Assembly (NCBI RefSeq): GCF_003315595.1
Contig: NZ_QNQU01000005.1
Location: forward strand, 1 to 64,000
Direction of reading: 5' to 3'
DNA from: Pedobacter miscanthi
Lineage (GTDB): Bacteria > Bacteroidota > Bacteroidia > Sphingobacteriales > Sphingobacteriaceae
DNA length: 64,000 bases
Shown in pieces: positions 43,690 to 52,198 of this stretch (its first letter is position 1; each line of letters starts with the position of its first letter). Position numbers and translations under genes: made by a program. The notes beneath the pieces are model-generated. The model saw nothing but the letters and a program-made list of their open reading frames with translations. It was not told where the DNA came from and searched no databases.

Positions 43690-43998
43690 ATGGGAAGGTT
43701 AACGGTTATGCTATTGCTGGTACAAATAATTGTACTGGTTGCCGGTCCGCTGGCTGCATTGGCGCAGCCCGGCCTTGCTGAAATGCAGCAGGCACGTTCA
43801 TTCATCAGGGAATCATTTTTTTCGATGAGGGACTTTTCATATATCGTCTCTGCACTTGTTGCCATTGTTGGTGCAGTGACCGTCTACCATAAATGGCAGA
43901 TGGGAAAAGATGTAAGCATGGATATCCCAGCCTGGTTTTTCTCATCCATGTTTTTGCTTTTGACCTGGACCTTTCTTTTACACCTCTTTGGTATCTAA
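43690..43998 (+). CDS. DUF4134 (TraE-like) membrane protein, first copy
   Basis: 102 residues: signal-like N-terminus, SYIVSALVAIVGAVTVYHKW in the middle and a C-terminal membrane segment (IPAWFFSSMFLLLTWTFLLH). DUF4134/TraE proteins are thought to be VirB2-like pilin-type or inner-membrane components of Bacteroidetes type IV secretion. A second DUF4134 gene follows after an 80-nt spacer containing a terminator-like hairpin. Confidence 0.8.
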   Translation: MGRLTVMLLLVQIIVLVAGPLAALAQPGLAEMQQARSFIRESFFSMRDFSYIVSALVAIVGAVTVYHKWQMGKDVSMDIPAWFFSSMFLLLTWTFLLHLFGI

Positions 43999-44023
43999 AG
44001 TTGTTTTCTACTATTATTTATAT

Positions 44024-44044
44024 AGCCCTGTCAGGGCTTTTTTT
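44024..44044 (+). terminator. Terminator-like hairpin between the two DUF4134 genes
   Basis: AGCCC TGTCA GGGCT (44024-44038; a longer 7-bp pairing with a 1-nt loop is also possible) followed by T7 (44038-44044) lies in an otherwise close-packed tra operon. It could partly stop transcription and set the ratio of downstream to upstream tra mRNA. Confidence 0.6.
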
Positions 44045-44078
44045 ATTTCCATCCATTTTTTCCCTAATCAAAATCATT

Positions 44079-44387
44079 ATGAAAAAAATCAAGAACATCA
44101 GGTTTGTAATCTTTCTTTATCTGACAACAATCTTTGGCTACGTCTCGGCACAAAGTGGCGTAAACGGGCTGAACACAGCTACTTCTACATTAAAGACCTA
44201 TGTGGATCCGGCAACCAATATTGCATTGGTCATCGGCGGTATTGTTGGTATTGTCGGTGGGATTAGGGTGTATTCGAAATGGAATAGCGGGGACCAGGAC
44301 ATTAATAAGGAGCTAATGGGATGGGGTGGTTCGTGCCTGTTTCTGGTACTTTCCTCTCTGATCGTTAAAGCATTCTTTGGACTCTAA
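44079..44387 (+). CDS. traE: DUF4134 (TraE-like) membrane protein, second copy
   Basis: 102 residues with signal peptide (ending YVSAQ), the conserved LKTYVDPATNIALVIGGIVG and GGIRVYSKWNSGDQDINKEL, then a C-terminal membrane segment with GWGGSCLFLVLSSLIVKAFF. It has the full DUF4134 features, closer to classical TraE than the first copy. Start at the ATG 44079. Four nt later TraF begins. Likely VirB2-like pilus subunit. Confidence 0.88.
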   Translation: MKKIKNIRFVIFLYLTTIFGYVSAQSGVNGLNTATSTLKTYVDPATNIALVIGGIVGIVGGIRVYSKWNSGDQDINKELMGWGGSCLFLVLSSLIVKAFFGL

Positions 44388-44390
44388 TAT

Positions 44391-44702
44391 ATGGAAGCCA
44401 AAAGATTCAAAGTATATAAGGGCCTTCAGCGCCCATTGACCTATAAAGGATTCAAGGGCAGGTTTATCTACTGGGGCTTGGGCATATTGCTTTTTTCATT
44501 GATTACCGGCGCTTTATTGATGGCTACAGTGAGTATGTATGTTGGAGCACTTATCATGATCGGTATGATCATTTCCGGTTTCTTATGGCTTGGGTCCCGC
44601 CAGAAAAAAGGGCTCCATGATAAAAACAAGTTACTAGGAATTTATCTGCATCCTTCTAACCTTCAAAAAATCTATAAATATGTCAGGAAAGAACGAATTT
44701 AA
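44391..44702 (+). CDS. traF: DUF4133 (TraF/VirB3-like) membrane protein
   Basis: 103 residues with the family start FKVYKGLQRPLTYKGFKGRF, two membrane segments (YWGLGILLFSLITGALLMAT and MYVGALIMIGMIISGFLWLG) and a basic C-terminus (KNKLLGIYLHPSNLQKIYKY). DUF4133/TraF is the VirB3-like inner-membrane partner of the TraG ATPase. The TraG start lies 23 nt upstream of its stop, so both are translationally coupled. Confidence 0.9.
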   Translation: MEAKRFKVYKGLQRPLTYKGFKGRFIYWGLGILLFSLITGALLMATVSMYVGALIMIGMIISGFLWLGSRQKKGLHDKNKLLGIYLHPSNLQKIYKYVRKERI

Positions 44703-47142
44703 GCTGCCCTATCTGGGGGTGGATACCGGGATAAGTGAGGATCTCCTTTATGGGTTGAATGGGGAGTTTTCAGTGGTCATCAGAATGGAAAACCCGGTCA
44801 GCCAATATGCAGCCGACGCGGAGGCATTTGAAAATTTCCATTCCGTTTTTATGAACCTGGTGGGGATTATCGGGGAAGGGCATATCGTCCAAAAAATAGA
44901 TGTGGTTTCAAAGGTTGTTTACGATCCTGTCCCGGCAAAAGAATACCTGCAGCAGTGCTATAATAATCACTTTTCAGGCCGTATCTTAAATAAGCTGCAA
45001 ACTTATGTAGTGATCACCAGGCAGGCCACTATTTCGCGTTTCTATAAGTATGATAAAACGGCTTTGCGGGATTTCAGGCAGATGATACCTAAAGTCATGG
45101 ATATTATGCTTGCCGGTGGCATGACGCCCGTTGTTTTACGGGAAAGGGAAATCAATATGCACATCCTGCGCACAATGGCAATGGGTTTTTCTGATGGCCC
45201 TATAGCTCTGGAAAATTATAAATCCGGAGACACCGGGATCGAGCTGGGTGAAAAGACTATACGGTGCATCCCGTTAATTGATATCGATCAGATCGAGCTT
45301 CCGCAGGAATTCCCCATTTTTGGAAATCTTACAGAAGGCGGCAGAATCAGGGATTTTCCCGTCGATATGCTTTCTTTTCTTTTCCGGGTTCCAGATTTTG
45401 ACTGTCTGATTTATAACCAGGTCATTGAAATCCCTTCCCAGCCAAAGGTACTTTCCGGACTGGAACTTAAAAGGAAACGTCATTCTGGGATTCCCGACCC
45501 GGTCAACAGCATTTGCGTAGAGGATATTTCGATGCTACTTGATGATGTGGCCAGGAATAACCAGATGCTTGTGAATGCACATTTCAACATTGTGGTCTGT
45601 GCCAGTAGCGAACATACTTCAAAGTGCTGCAACTTTATCGAAAGCGCGCTTTTTCAGTTGGGTATAGTGCCTTCAAAAAATGCCTATAACCAAATGGAAC
45701 TTTTTCGGACCAGTTTACCCGGGAATTCCGTTGAGCTTAAAAAGTATGATCTCTTTTTGACAACTGCTGAAGCGGCTCTTTGCCTGTTTTTAGCCGAAGC
45801 GCCCGGGAAAGATGAGAAGTCTAACTTTTTGGTTCGTTTTACAGATAGAAATGGAGTACCGGTTGCAATAGACCCGGAAGACCTGCCCATGACAACAGGA
45901 AGGTTCACCAACCGTAACAAATTTGTGCTGGGACCTTCGGGTACAGGTAAATCGTTTCTGATGAATTCCCTTCTGGAGCAATATCAGCTTTACAACATGG
46001 ATGTAGTGATCATTGATACCGGACATTCCTACTCGGGGCTTTGCAGTTACTATAGGGGTAAATACATTACGTATTCCGAAGAAAAGCCCATCACGATGAA
46101 TCCATTTGCGATAAGCGAGCAGGAATATAATATCGAGAAAAAAGATTTCCTCTCCACCCTGGTTATCCTTTGCGTTAAAGGTCAGGACGGCACGGCCACA
46201 CAGCTGGAAAGGGATGTCTGGTCAAATGTGATCGGCGCCTATTATGCAAACTGGTTTAGCCCGGTAGAGGGCGTCCCGGCAATCCCTGCGCTTTGCTTTG
46301 ATTCCTTTTATGAGTTTGCGCTTTATAAGATCCCGCTCATCATGAAAGAAGAATCGATTCCTTTTGATTTTGATGAGGCGAGGTTTATTTTAAAGAAATT
46401 TTATGCTGGTGGGGAATTTGGTACGATACTCAACAAGCCCGGTGATGCTTCGCTTTTGAATGAGCGGTTTATTGTTTTCGAGATCGATAATGTAAAGGAA
46501 CATAAAATATTGTTCCCCCTTGTTACGCTGATTATTATGGACCTTTATATCCAAAAGCTAAGGCATAGAAACGGATTTAGGAAGTTATTGGCAATCGAAG
46601 AAGCATGGAAATCTATTTCTTCTCCTTTAATGGCAGGATTTCTGGTTTTTGTTTATAAAACAGCCCGTAAATTCTGGGGGGAGAATATCACTATTACCCA
46701 GGACCTGGAAGATATCATCGGAAATGAGATTGTGAAAAATACAATTATCAGTTCTTCCGATACGGTTATACTTTTGGACCAGACCAAATTTAAAGATAGC
46801 TACAAGGAGATTGCAGCACTGCTTTCGATCAATGAAACCGAAAAGAAGAAGATATTTAGTGTCAACCAGCTCGATAACCGGTCCGGTAGGGGGCGTTTTA
46901 AAGAAGTATATTTCAGGCGTGGTGCGGTCGGTGAGGTCTATGGGGTAGAGGTATCCCTTGAACAATATTTATGCTATACCACAGAAAAACCGGAAAAACT
47001 GGCTGTGGAAAGTTATGTTTCGCGGTTTGGGTCTTACCCCGAGGCACTGGATGCATTTGTTTCAGATCTAAAGTCCAGTGGACTATCCCTTGGGGAGTTC
47101 GTGACTTCGGTAAATGTTAGTGCGCAAAAATCAATCAGTTAA
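44680..47142 (+). CDS. traG: TraG-type conjugation ATPase (VirB4-like)
   Basis: 820 residues. N-terminal ~400 residues form the TraG/VirB4 N-domain (GVDTGISEDLLYGLNGEFSV); the ATPase part has Walker A GPSGTGKSFLMNS near residue 418 and Walker B KLLAIEEAWKSI near 636, with AGGEFGTILNKPGDASLLNE between them. It powers pilus assembly and substrate transfer and binds the inner membrane through TraF and TraJ. Overlaps traF by 23 nt. A complete and typical member. Confidence 0.95.
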   Translation: MSGKNEFKLPYLGVDTGISEDLLYGLNGEFSVVIRMENPVSQYAADAEAFENFHSVFMNLVGIIGEGHIVQKIDVVSKVVYDPVPAKEYLQQCYNNHFSGRILNKLQTYVVITRQATISRFYKYDKTALRDFRQMIPKVMDIMLAGGMTPVVLREREINMHILRTMAMGFSDGPIALENYKSGDTGIELGEKTIRCIPLIDIDQIELPQEFPIFGNLTEGGRIRDFPVDMLSFLFRVPDFDCLIYNQVIEIPSQPKVLSGLELKRKRHSGIPDPVNSICVEDISMLLDDVARNNQMLVNAHFNIVVCASSEHTSKCCNFIESALFQLGIVPSKNAYNQMELFRTSLPGNSVELKKYDLFLTTAEAALCLFLAEAPGKDEKSNFLVRFTDRNGVPVAIDPEDLPMTTGRFTNRNKFVLGPSGTGKSFLMNSLLEQYQLYNMDVVIIDTGHSYSGLCSYYRGKYITYSEEKPITMNPFAISEQEYNIEKKDFLSTLVILCVKGQDGTATQLERDVWSNVIGAYYANWFSPVEGVPAIPALCFDSFYEFALYKIPLIMKEESIPFDFDEARFILKKFYAGGEFGTILNKPGDASLLNERFIVFEIDNVKEHKILFPLVTLIIMDLYIQKLRHRNGFRKLLAIEEAWKSISSPLMAGFLVFVYKTARKFWGENITITQDLEDIIGNEIVKNTIISSSDTVILLDQTKFKDSYKEIAALLSINETEKKKIFSVNQLDNRSGRGRFKEVYFRRGAVGEVYGVEVSLEQYLCYTTEKPEKLAVESYVSRFGSYPEALDAFVSDLKSSGLSLGEFVTSVNVSAQKSIS

Positions 47143-47165
47143 ACTTTATTATCAATCAATACGAT

Positions 47166-47828
47166 ATGAAAACAATAATTATGTTTTTAATGGCTTTGCC
47201 ATGCCTTTATTCTTCAGCCCAGACGCTCTATGTCGATCCATTGACTTCTAGCGCTATAGCAGGCCATGCTTCTGTGATCAATGGGCAATTAAGCCGTACA
47301 AACGACAATTTGAGCCTGATCTCCAAAGGTCAGCTTGCGGTAACCGGTCAGCTGCTTATTGTGAACGATCTGCAGGACCGGATCTACCAGGGGCTTAGTC
47401 AGGTCGCTTCGGTAATGAACAATCTGGTATCGGTAAAGGAGATTGGGGATATCGGGCTTGACATCGTTGGTGATATAGAAAAAACGGTAGAGCTGGCCAG
47501 GGCTAATCCAGTCCTGTTGTTGTTCGCGGAACAGGGCGCAAGGGAGTTTAAGCTTAGGGCGGTCTCACTTGGGACTGAAGTAGGAGCCTTTGTACTCAAA
47601 GGCGGCAAAGCAAACCTGATGGATGCCGGTGAGCGCTCCAAACTGCTCAATGGTATCGCAACTCAGATGCGGATCCTCCGCGGAACTGCCTACGGGATGC
47701 ACCGTGCGATGTATTGGGCAAAAATGAAAGGATTGTTCGCTGCGCTTAATCCCTGGGCAGGTTGGATCAATATGGACGTGCAAATCGCCAACCAGGTTGT
47801 CGCGGATGCAAAATACTTAAAAAAATGA
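47166..47828 (+). CDS. Secreted TraI-like conjugation protein, first of three paralogues
   Basis: 220 residues with a signal peptide (residues 1-19, ending SSAQ). Mature part is mainly helical: TYVDPLTSSAIAGHASVING-like start (LYVDPLTSSAIAGHASVING), SQVASVMNNLVSVKEIGDIG, ELARANPVLLLFAEQGAREF and a C-terminal NPWAGWINMDVQIANQVVAD then AKYLKK. In gene order it takes the place of TraI, a VirB5-like pilus-tip component. The next two genes share the pattern LARxxPxLLLxxE and the end NPxxxxIN...AKYLK, so all three are paralogues. Stop and next start overlap as ATGA. Confidence 0.72.
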   Translation: MKTIIMFLMALPCLYSSAQTLYVDPLTSSAIAGHASVINGQLSRTNDNLSLISKGQLAVTGQLLIVNDLQDRIYQGLSQVASVMNNLVSVKEIGDIGLDIVGDIEKTVELARANPVLLLFAEQGAREFKLRAVSLGTEVGAFVLKGGKANLMDAGERSKLLNGIATQMRILRGTAYGMHRAMYWAKMKGLFAALNPWAGWINMDVQIANQVVADAKYLKK

Positions 47829-48493
47829 GAGGTTTTATCTTATTAATCCATTTGGTATTTGGATGCTATTTTGGTATCCAGGCCCAGCAGAAAGCGCTTA
47901 ATATTCCCGGTATCCACCAGCTTGTGAGTGATTCAAAGACAGAAAATGAAAAACAACGGGAGGCAAGGGAAAGACAAGGCGTAAACCTGCTTAATGAACA
48001 GGCGAACCGGACCATGCTTGCCAAGCTGAAAAATAGCTATAGGGAAATTCAGGGCCGTTTTAATGTGATCGGCACGGCAATGGTTGCTTTTGATGTCGAC
48101 TTGAAAGCAGTTCCAATCGTGCAGGGCATTACAGGTGATCAGGTGAAATTCTATGAACTGGCCAGAGCTAACCCCGCTTTGCTTTTACTGGTGTATGAAA
48201 CCGAGGCTGAGTTCCTTTTGAGATCCAAGGATTTGCTCTCTTTTCTGATAGGCCTGACGGTAAGTATAGGGGCGGTCAACCAGATGAAGGTTTCGGACAG
48301 GAAAATACTTTTTGATTTTTTCCTTGCTGAGCTTTCCAGGTTGCGGGCACTGTCCTCCGGGCTGCTGAACATGATTTCTTATGGGAACATGCAAGCGCTG
48401 TTGATGCGGCTAAACCCATTTTCAGATTATATCAACACCGACCGTTCGCTGATAGAAGACATTATACGAAACGCCAAATATTTAAAGAGATGA
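47825..48493 (+). CDS. Secreted TraI-like conjugation protein, second paralogue
   Basis: 222 residues. Signal peptide residues 1-20 (LLIHLVFGCYFGIQAQQ). Mature sequence has a charged coiled-coil start (KTENEKQREARERQGVNLLN), then ELARANPALLLLVYETEAEF, LRALSSGLLNMISYGNMQAL and the common end NPFSDYINTDRSLIEDIIRN with AKYLKR. It belongs with the genes before and after it. Start at the ATG 47825, which overlaps the previous stop (ATGA); the frame is open 21 codons upstream. The next gene overlaps its stop in the same way. Confidence 0.7.
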   Translation: MRGFILLIHLVFGCYFGIQAQQKALNIPGIHQLVSDSKTENEKQREARERQGVNLLNEQANRTMLAKLKNSYREIQGRFNVIGTAMVAFDVDLKAVPIVQGITGDQVKFYELARANPALLLLVYETEAEFLLRSKDLLSFLIGLTVSIGAVNQMKVSDRKILFDFFLAELSRLRALSSGLLNMISYGNMQALLMRLNPFSDYINTDRSLIEDIIRNAKYLKR

Positions 48494-49179
48494 AAAAGCA
48501 ATTGTTTAAGATGATTTCTGTATGGATTACTTTGCTTGTACTGGGAAGTTCCGCTTTGGGAGTATACGCACAGCGGCTAGTCTTTGATTCCAGGCACTTT
48601 GGTATCGTAAATGAGAACTTTGCTGTTAGAAGTTCCGCGGAAATGACCCATAATGAATTTCTGGACAGGATAAATACCAGCCTGAAACAGATCAATCTGA
48701 ACTGCGCCACCGTCGTTGCCGCACAGTCAATTATCTATGAGGGCCTTTCCAATGTTAATTCAGCATTGAAAGAAGGACTGATGGTCAAAAATATGACCGC
48801 GGTCTGCGCGGATATCTTGAATTACTCTACCCAGATAGCCGAACTGGCCAAATCGCAACCATACCTGCTTCTTTTTGCAGAAGACATGTACCGCGAGATG
48901 AATTCGCGCGCGCTGAGGCTATTTAGCGAGGTTTCCGGGTTTGTACTTAAGAGTGGCAGTGATTTATTGATGGACCATGCGGCAAGGGATTCCCTTCTAA
49001 GGAAGATCAGTACTGAACTTCACATTCTTTCCGGACTTACCTATGGGGCTTGGAAGGTAATGTATTATGCGAAAATAAAAGGTGTGTTTTCTTCCCGCAA
49101 TCCTTTCTCTTCCTTTATCAACCAGGACCGTTCAATGGTCGAAGATATTATCAGAAATGCTAAATACCTAAAAAGATGA
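48490..49179 (+). CDS. Secreted TraI-like conjugation protein, third paralogue
   Basis: 229 residues, signal peptide ending near residue 28 (LGSSALGVYAQ). Reads NSALKEGLMVKNMTAVCADI, ELAKSQPYLLLFAEDMYREM, GSDLLMDHAARDSLLRKIST and the common end NPFSSFINQDRSMVEDIIRN then AKYLKR. Paralogue of the two genes upstream. Overlaps the next gene by 4 nt. A role as VirB5-like tip or adhesion component is inferred from position. Confidence 0.7.
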   Translation: MKKQLFKMISVWITLLVLGSSALGVYAQRLVFDSRHFGIVNENFAVRSSAEMTHNEFLDRINTSLKQINLNCATVVAAQSIIYEGLSNVNSALKEGLMVKNMTAVCADILNYSTQIAELAKSQPYLLLFAEDMYREMNSRALRLFSEVSGFVLKSGSDLLMDHAARDSLLRKISTELHILSGLTYGAWKVMYYAKIKGVFSSRNPFSSFINQDRSMVEDIIRNAKYLKR

Positions 49180-49979
49180 AAAAAATAAATTTCAATATAA
49201 AGATGGTGGTTATGCCCTTTGTAGTGTTGTTGGTGCTTCCAGCATTATTTTGTGTTGCCCAAAAATCCATCCGTGACGAGAGTATGGTCAATCAGCAGGA
49301 GCGCATGGTTTTCAAACAATGGGACCGCTCTAAATTTACCCCGACCTCGGGATGGCTGGGCATCAATCCCTACTATTGGCTTACATGGGGTCTGCACCCC
49401 AACTATCCTAAAACGGATCTGCGTCCACTGGGTGGTGCCGGGCCACAGTTGCAACGGCTAGCTCTAACCGGGCTTCAAAGAGATGCCGACCGGTCTTATG
49501 AACTTCATTCCGATTCGTTGGGCAATGTAGCAACAGAGGAAATCCTTGGGCATTCTGGATTATTATCCTCAGCTGATCCACTATGGATCCTTTATTACGG
49601 CCGTCAGTTAAGGCCTGTCACCGATTTTGATCCGATGCTGGCCCTCAATGGTTTACCAGCCGGTACCAAAGCCAAGCTGATCAGTGAAGGAAGTTATGAC
49701 TGGTATAAAGGTGAAATGGATATACTTGCTGAAAGGCTCGATCTGACAAGAAAAAGTAATCAGGACCGAGGCGCAAGGATTCTTTCCTACCATGGGATGC
49801 TAATGGATTACCGTAAGCTGATGGGAATCTGGTCCACAAGGATCTCCACTGCAGGACGCTTTATTTCCCAGGAGCGTATCCGCAATAAACTTAAAGCCCA
49901 GCAAACCCGCATTGAAAAGTGGAATGAGAACAGTGATGTCGAAATAGCCCGGGAGGTACTTCGCAATCGTAAATATTAA
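49176..49979 (+). CDS. Secreted conjugation protein of unknown family
   Basis: 267 residues. Signal peptide-like N-terminus (VVMPFVVLLVLPALFCVAQ). The mature part is rich in Trp, Tyr and Leu: KFTPTSGWLGINPYYWLTWG, then LRPLGGAGPQLQRLALTGLQ, WILYYGRQLRPV, and a helical C-terminus (LDLTRKSNQDRGARILSYHG, IRNKLKAQQTRIEKW). It sits between the paralogue trio and TraJ in the position of DUF5045-type proteins, but I cannot confirm that family. It follows the trio with ATGA overlap, so it belongs to the same operon. Role in the outer-membrane or tip part is inference. Confidence 0.6.
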   Translation: MKKINFNIKMVVMPFVVLLVLPALFCVAQKSIRDESMVNQQERMVFKQWDRSKFTPTSGWLGINPYYWLTWGLHPNYPKTDLRPLGGAGPQLQRLALTGLQRDADRSYELHSDSLGNVATEEILGHSGLLSSADPLWILYYGRQLRPVTDFDPMLALNGLPAGTKAKLISEGSYDWYKGEMDILAERLDLTRKSNQDRGARILSYHGMLMDYRKLMGIWSTRISTAGRFISQERIRNKLKAQQTRIEKWNENSDVEIAREVLRNRKY

Positions 49980-50000
49980 TGTTATGCTAAACCGATTATT

Positions 50001-51152
50001 ATGAAAAAATATATAGGGGTTATTTTTTTTCTTGTGTTGGCCTTAGCCACAGGGGCATCTGCCCAGACCACAGACTATCGGCATTCATTTGAGTTCTTGC
50101 AGGGCAACGGGGTTTATGAGGAAGGGGTGATGGCCTTTTTAAAAGGAATGAAAAATTCTCTTTGGGAACATTTCGATCTGTTTATTACCGATGCAAAAGC
50201 GTTGTCTGCCATATTTATGATCATATTATTTGCTATCAAGTCTTATGAGATGATTTCCGGCGATAAAAAACTGGAGATTATGCCGCTGCTACGCCCGTTC
50301 GGGCTGGTGATGATCATTTTATGGTGGGGCGCTTTTACCAAGGTGATTGCTTTTCCCACGGATCTGATATCGATGAAAACTGAAGAGATGTACATGAGCG
50401 AGCAGGCTAATGTCAATAACCTGAGGTTGATCCGAGCCGATTATATGATCAAGGTGGCCAATTCGCTTTACAGCTTCCAGGCTGAGACAGAACTTGCTGA
50501 AAAGGAATCTGATACCTGGATCGGTCAGGCCTGGGATTCGGTCACCAGTTCGGTCAAGGAAGGAATGTCGACAGTAATCAGTCCGGTGATCGAGCTTAAA
50601 AACCGTCTTAAGATCGGTATGCAGTTGTTATTAACGCAGTTATTGGAGCTCTTGGGTATATGGATATTGCGCCTTTCGGTCTATGTCCTTTTTATTATCC
50701 AGATCATTTATTCTGCGATCCTGATTATCCTCGGGCCTTTTGCTGTGGCCGCGAGCATATTGCCTTCTTTTAGGGATTCTTTAAGTACATGGATTGCAAG
50801 GTTTGTTTCGGTGAATCTTTACCTGGGGATCGGTTATCTGGTGATGTACATCATTGCCCTTCTGCAAAAAACTGCCATGACCATGGAGATCAGCAGATAT
50901 AAAGAACTTATTGGAGAAAACGGCGAAGCGCTGAACATGGAAAAAATGGCCTGGTTTGCCGGAAACGGAATCCTCTCTTTTGGAACGGTGATCCTTAGTT
51001 TTCTGATCGGGGCGATATGTATGTTTACCGTGCCGAGCATTTCAACCTGGATCATTTCCACTTCAGGCATCAGTTCTGCTGCATCCAATTTTGGCCGCGG
51101 TTCCCAGACGGTAATGGGAATGGCGAAAAAGGTAACAGGAAAATTCTTTTGA
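50001..51152 (+). CDS. traJ: TraJ (VirB6-like) conjugation membrane protein
   Basis: 383 residues with signal peptide (ending GASAQ), FLKGMKNSLWEHFDLFITDA, then the first membrane segments (IFMIILFAIKSYEMISGDKK, MPLLRPFGLVMIILWWGAFT), a periplasmic stretch, and a cluster of hydrophobic segments ending with IGAICMFTVPSISTWIISTS. The motif GNGILSFGTVILSFLIG and the final GISSAASNFGRG are typical TraJ features. It forms the inner-membrane channel platform with TraG and TraM. Starts 21 nt after the previous stop. Confidence 0.92.
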   Translation: MKKYIGVIFFLVLALATGASAQTTDYRHSFEFLQGNGVYEEGVMAFLKGMKNSLWEHFDLFITDAKALSAIFMIILFAIKSYEMISGDKKLEIMPLLRPFGLVMIILWWGAFTKVIAFPTDLISMKTEEMYMSEQANVNNLRLIRADYMIKVANSLYSFQAETELAEKESDTWIGQAWDSVTSSVKEGMSTVISPVIELKNRLKIGMQLLLTQLLELLGIWILRLSVYVLFIIQIIYSAILIILGPFAVAASILPSFRDSLSTWIARFVSVNLYLGIGYLVMYIIALLQKTAMTMEISRYKELIGENGEALNMEKMAWFAGNGILSFGTVILSFLIGAICMFTVPSISTWIISTSGISSAASNFGRGSQTVMGMAKKVTGKFF

Positions 51153-51177
51153 TTATTTATCTATTTACTTTTTTGTT

Positions 51178-51792
51178 ATGATCATCAAAAATATCGAATC
51201 TAAAATCCGTCTGGCTACATTTGTATCTATTGGTAGTCTGCTGTTTGCGTTTTTTGTATGCACTGTGGTCTCGGTTTTTGCCTATAAGCAGGTGCTTTCG
51301 GCCCGAAAGAGTATTTATATACTAGATAATGATGTGCCCATCCTTGCTAAACAGACCGATGTGCAGATGAACCGGCCAGCGGAGTATAAGGCCCATATCG
51401 ACCTGTTCCATTCAATTTTCTTCTCACTCACGCCGGATGACCGGTTTATTGAATACCAGATGAAACGGGCAATGTACCTGATTGATGAATCCGGTGCCCG
51501 GCAATACAATGATTTGAAGGAAAAAGGCTATTTCAGTTCAGTTCTTTCCAGCAGTTCTGTACTGACCCTGCAGACTGATTCTATCATTCTTGATCTGCCT
51601 CATCTGTATTTCAGGTATTATGGAAAACAAAAAATCGACCGCCGTAGCGTGACGGTTTTCCGCTCTCTTATTACAGAGGGTTATCTGAAAGATATCCCAA
51701 GAAGTGAAAATAATCCCCATGGGGTACTGATTACCGGTTGGAAAACCATTGAAAATAAAGACATCGAAAATGTTCAGAAAAATTCACTCTAA
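51178..51792 (+). CDS. traK: TraK (VirB8-like) conjugation protein
   Basis: 204 residues: short cytosolic N-terminus, one membrane helix (FVSIGSLLFAFFVCTVVSVF), and a periplasmic domain with PAEYKAHIDLFHSIFFSLTP and MKRAMYLIDESGARQYNDLK, ending with VTVFRSLITEGYLKDIPRSE and NPHGVLITGWKTIEN. These are TraK/VirB8-type signatures. It anchors the periplasmic complex. The next gene starts inside its last 23 nt. Confidence 0.93.
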   Translation: MIIKNIESKIRLATFVSIGSLLFAFFVCTVVSVFAYKQVLSARKSIYILDNDVPILAKQTDVQMNRPAEYKAHIDLFHSIFFSLTPDDRFIEYQMKRAMYLIDESGARQYNDLKEKGYFSSVLSSSSVLTLQTDSIILDLPHLYFRYYGKQKIDRRSVTVFRSLITEGYLKDIPRSENNPHGVLITGWKTIENKDIENVQKNSL

Positions 51793-52198
51793 CAGGCCAC
51801 CTGAAAAAACGGTATGGGCAGATCTCATGGATGAGTTCGCACCTTATATCAAAAAAATATACCATTCTTCATCCAATGTTTCCTCCAGGTTTCCAAAAAC
51901 GATATTCACCTGCATGATCATTGCGCTAATGTTCTCGGTGTTATGGCCATTCATTTCTAAACAAGATCCAGCACAGACAGGCATTGCTGTTGAAAGTAAA
52001 AAGGATTATAGTATTCAAAATCCTCCGGCAGTTGCTAAGGGCTTAAATTCCATTTCCAGAGCGGCAGGCGATCTGAAGCGAATAATAACTATAAGGGAAA
52101 GGGTAGATTCTGTTTTAAATAAAAAAATGCTATCGCAGGCTGATTCTGTTTTTCTGGAAAATGCACTGCTGGAACTTAAACTAATCCAACAACCATGA
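51770..52198 (+). CDS. TraL-like small membrane protein
   Basis: 142 residues. Sequence: polar basic N-terminus (MFRKIHSNRPPEKTVW), one membrane helix (TIFTCMIIALMFSVLWPFIS), then a periplasmic charged helical part with SADSVFLENALLELKLIQQ-like ending (QADSVFLENALLELKLIQQP). It takes the place of TraL between TraK and TraM. I use the ATG 51770. It overlaps traK at its start and traM (52195) at its stop by 4 nt. Confidence 0.6.
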   Translation: MFRKIHSNRPPEKTVWADLMDEFAPYIKKIYHSSSNVSSRFPKTIFTCMIIALMFSVLWPFISKQDPAQTGIAVESKKDYSIQNPPAVAKGLNSISRAAGDLKRIITIRERVDSVLNKKMLSQADSVFLENALLELKLIQQP

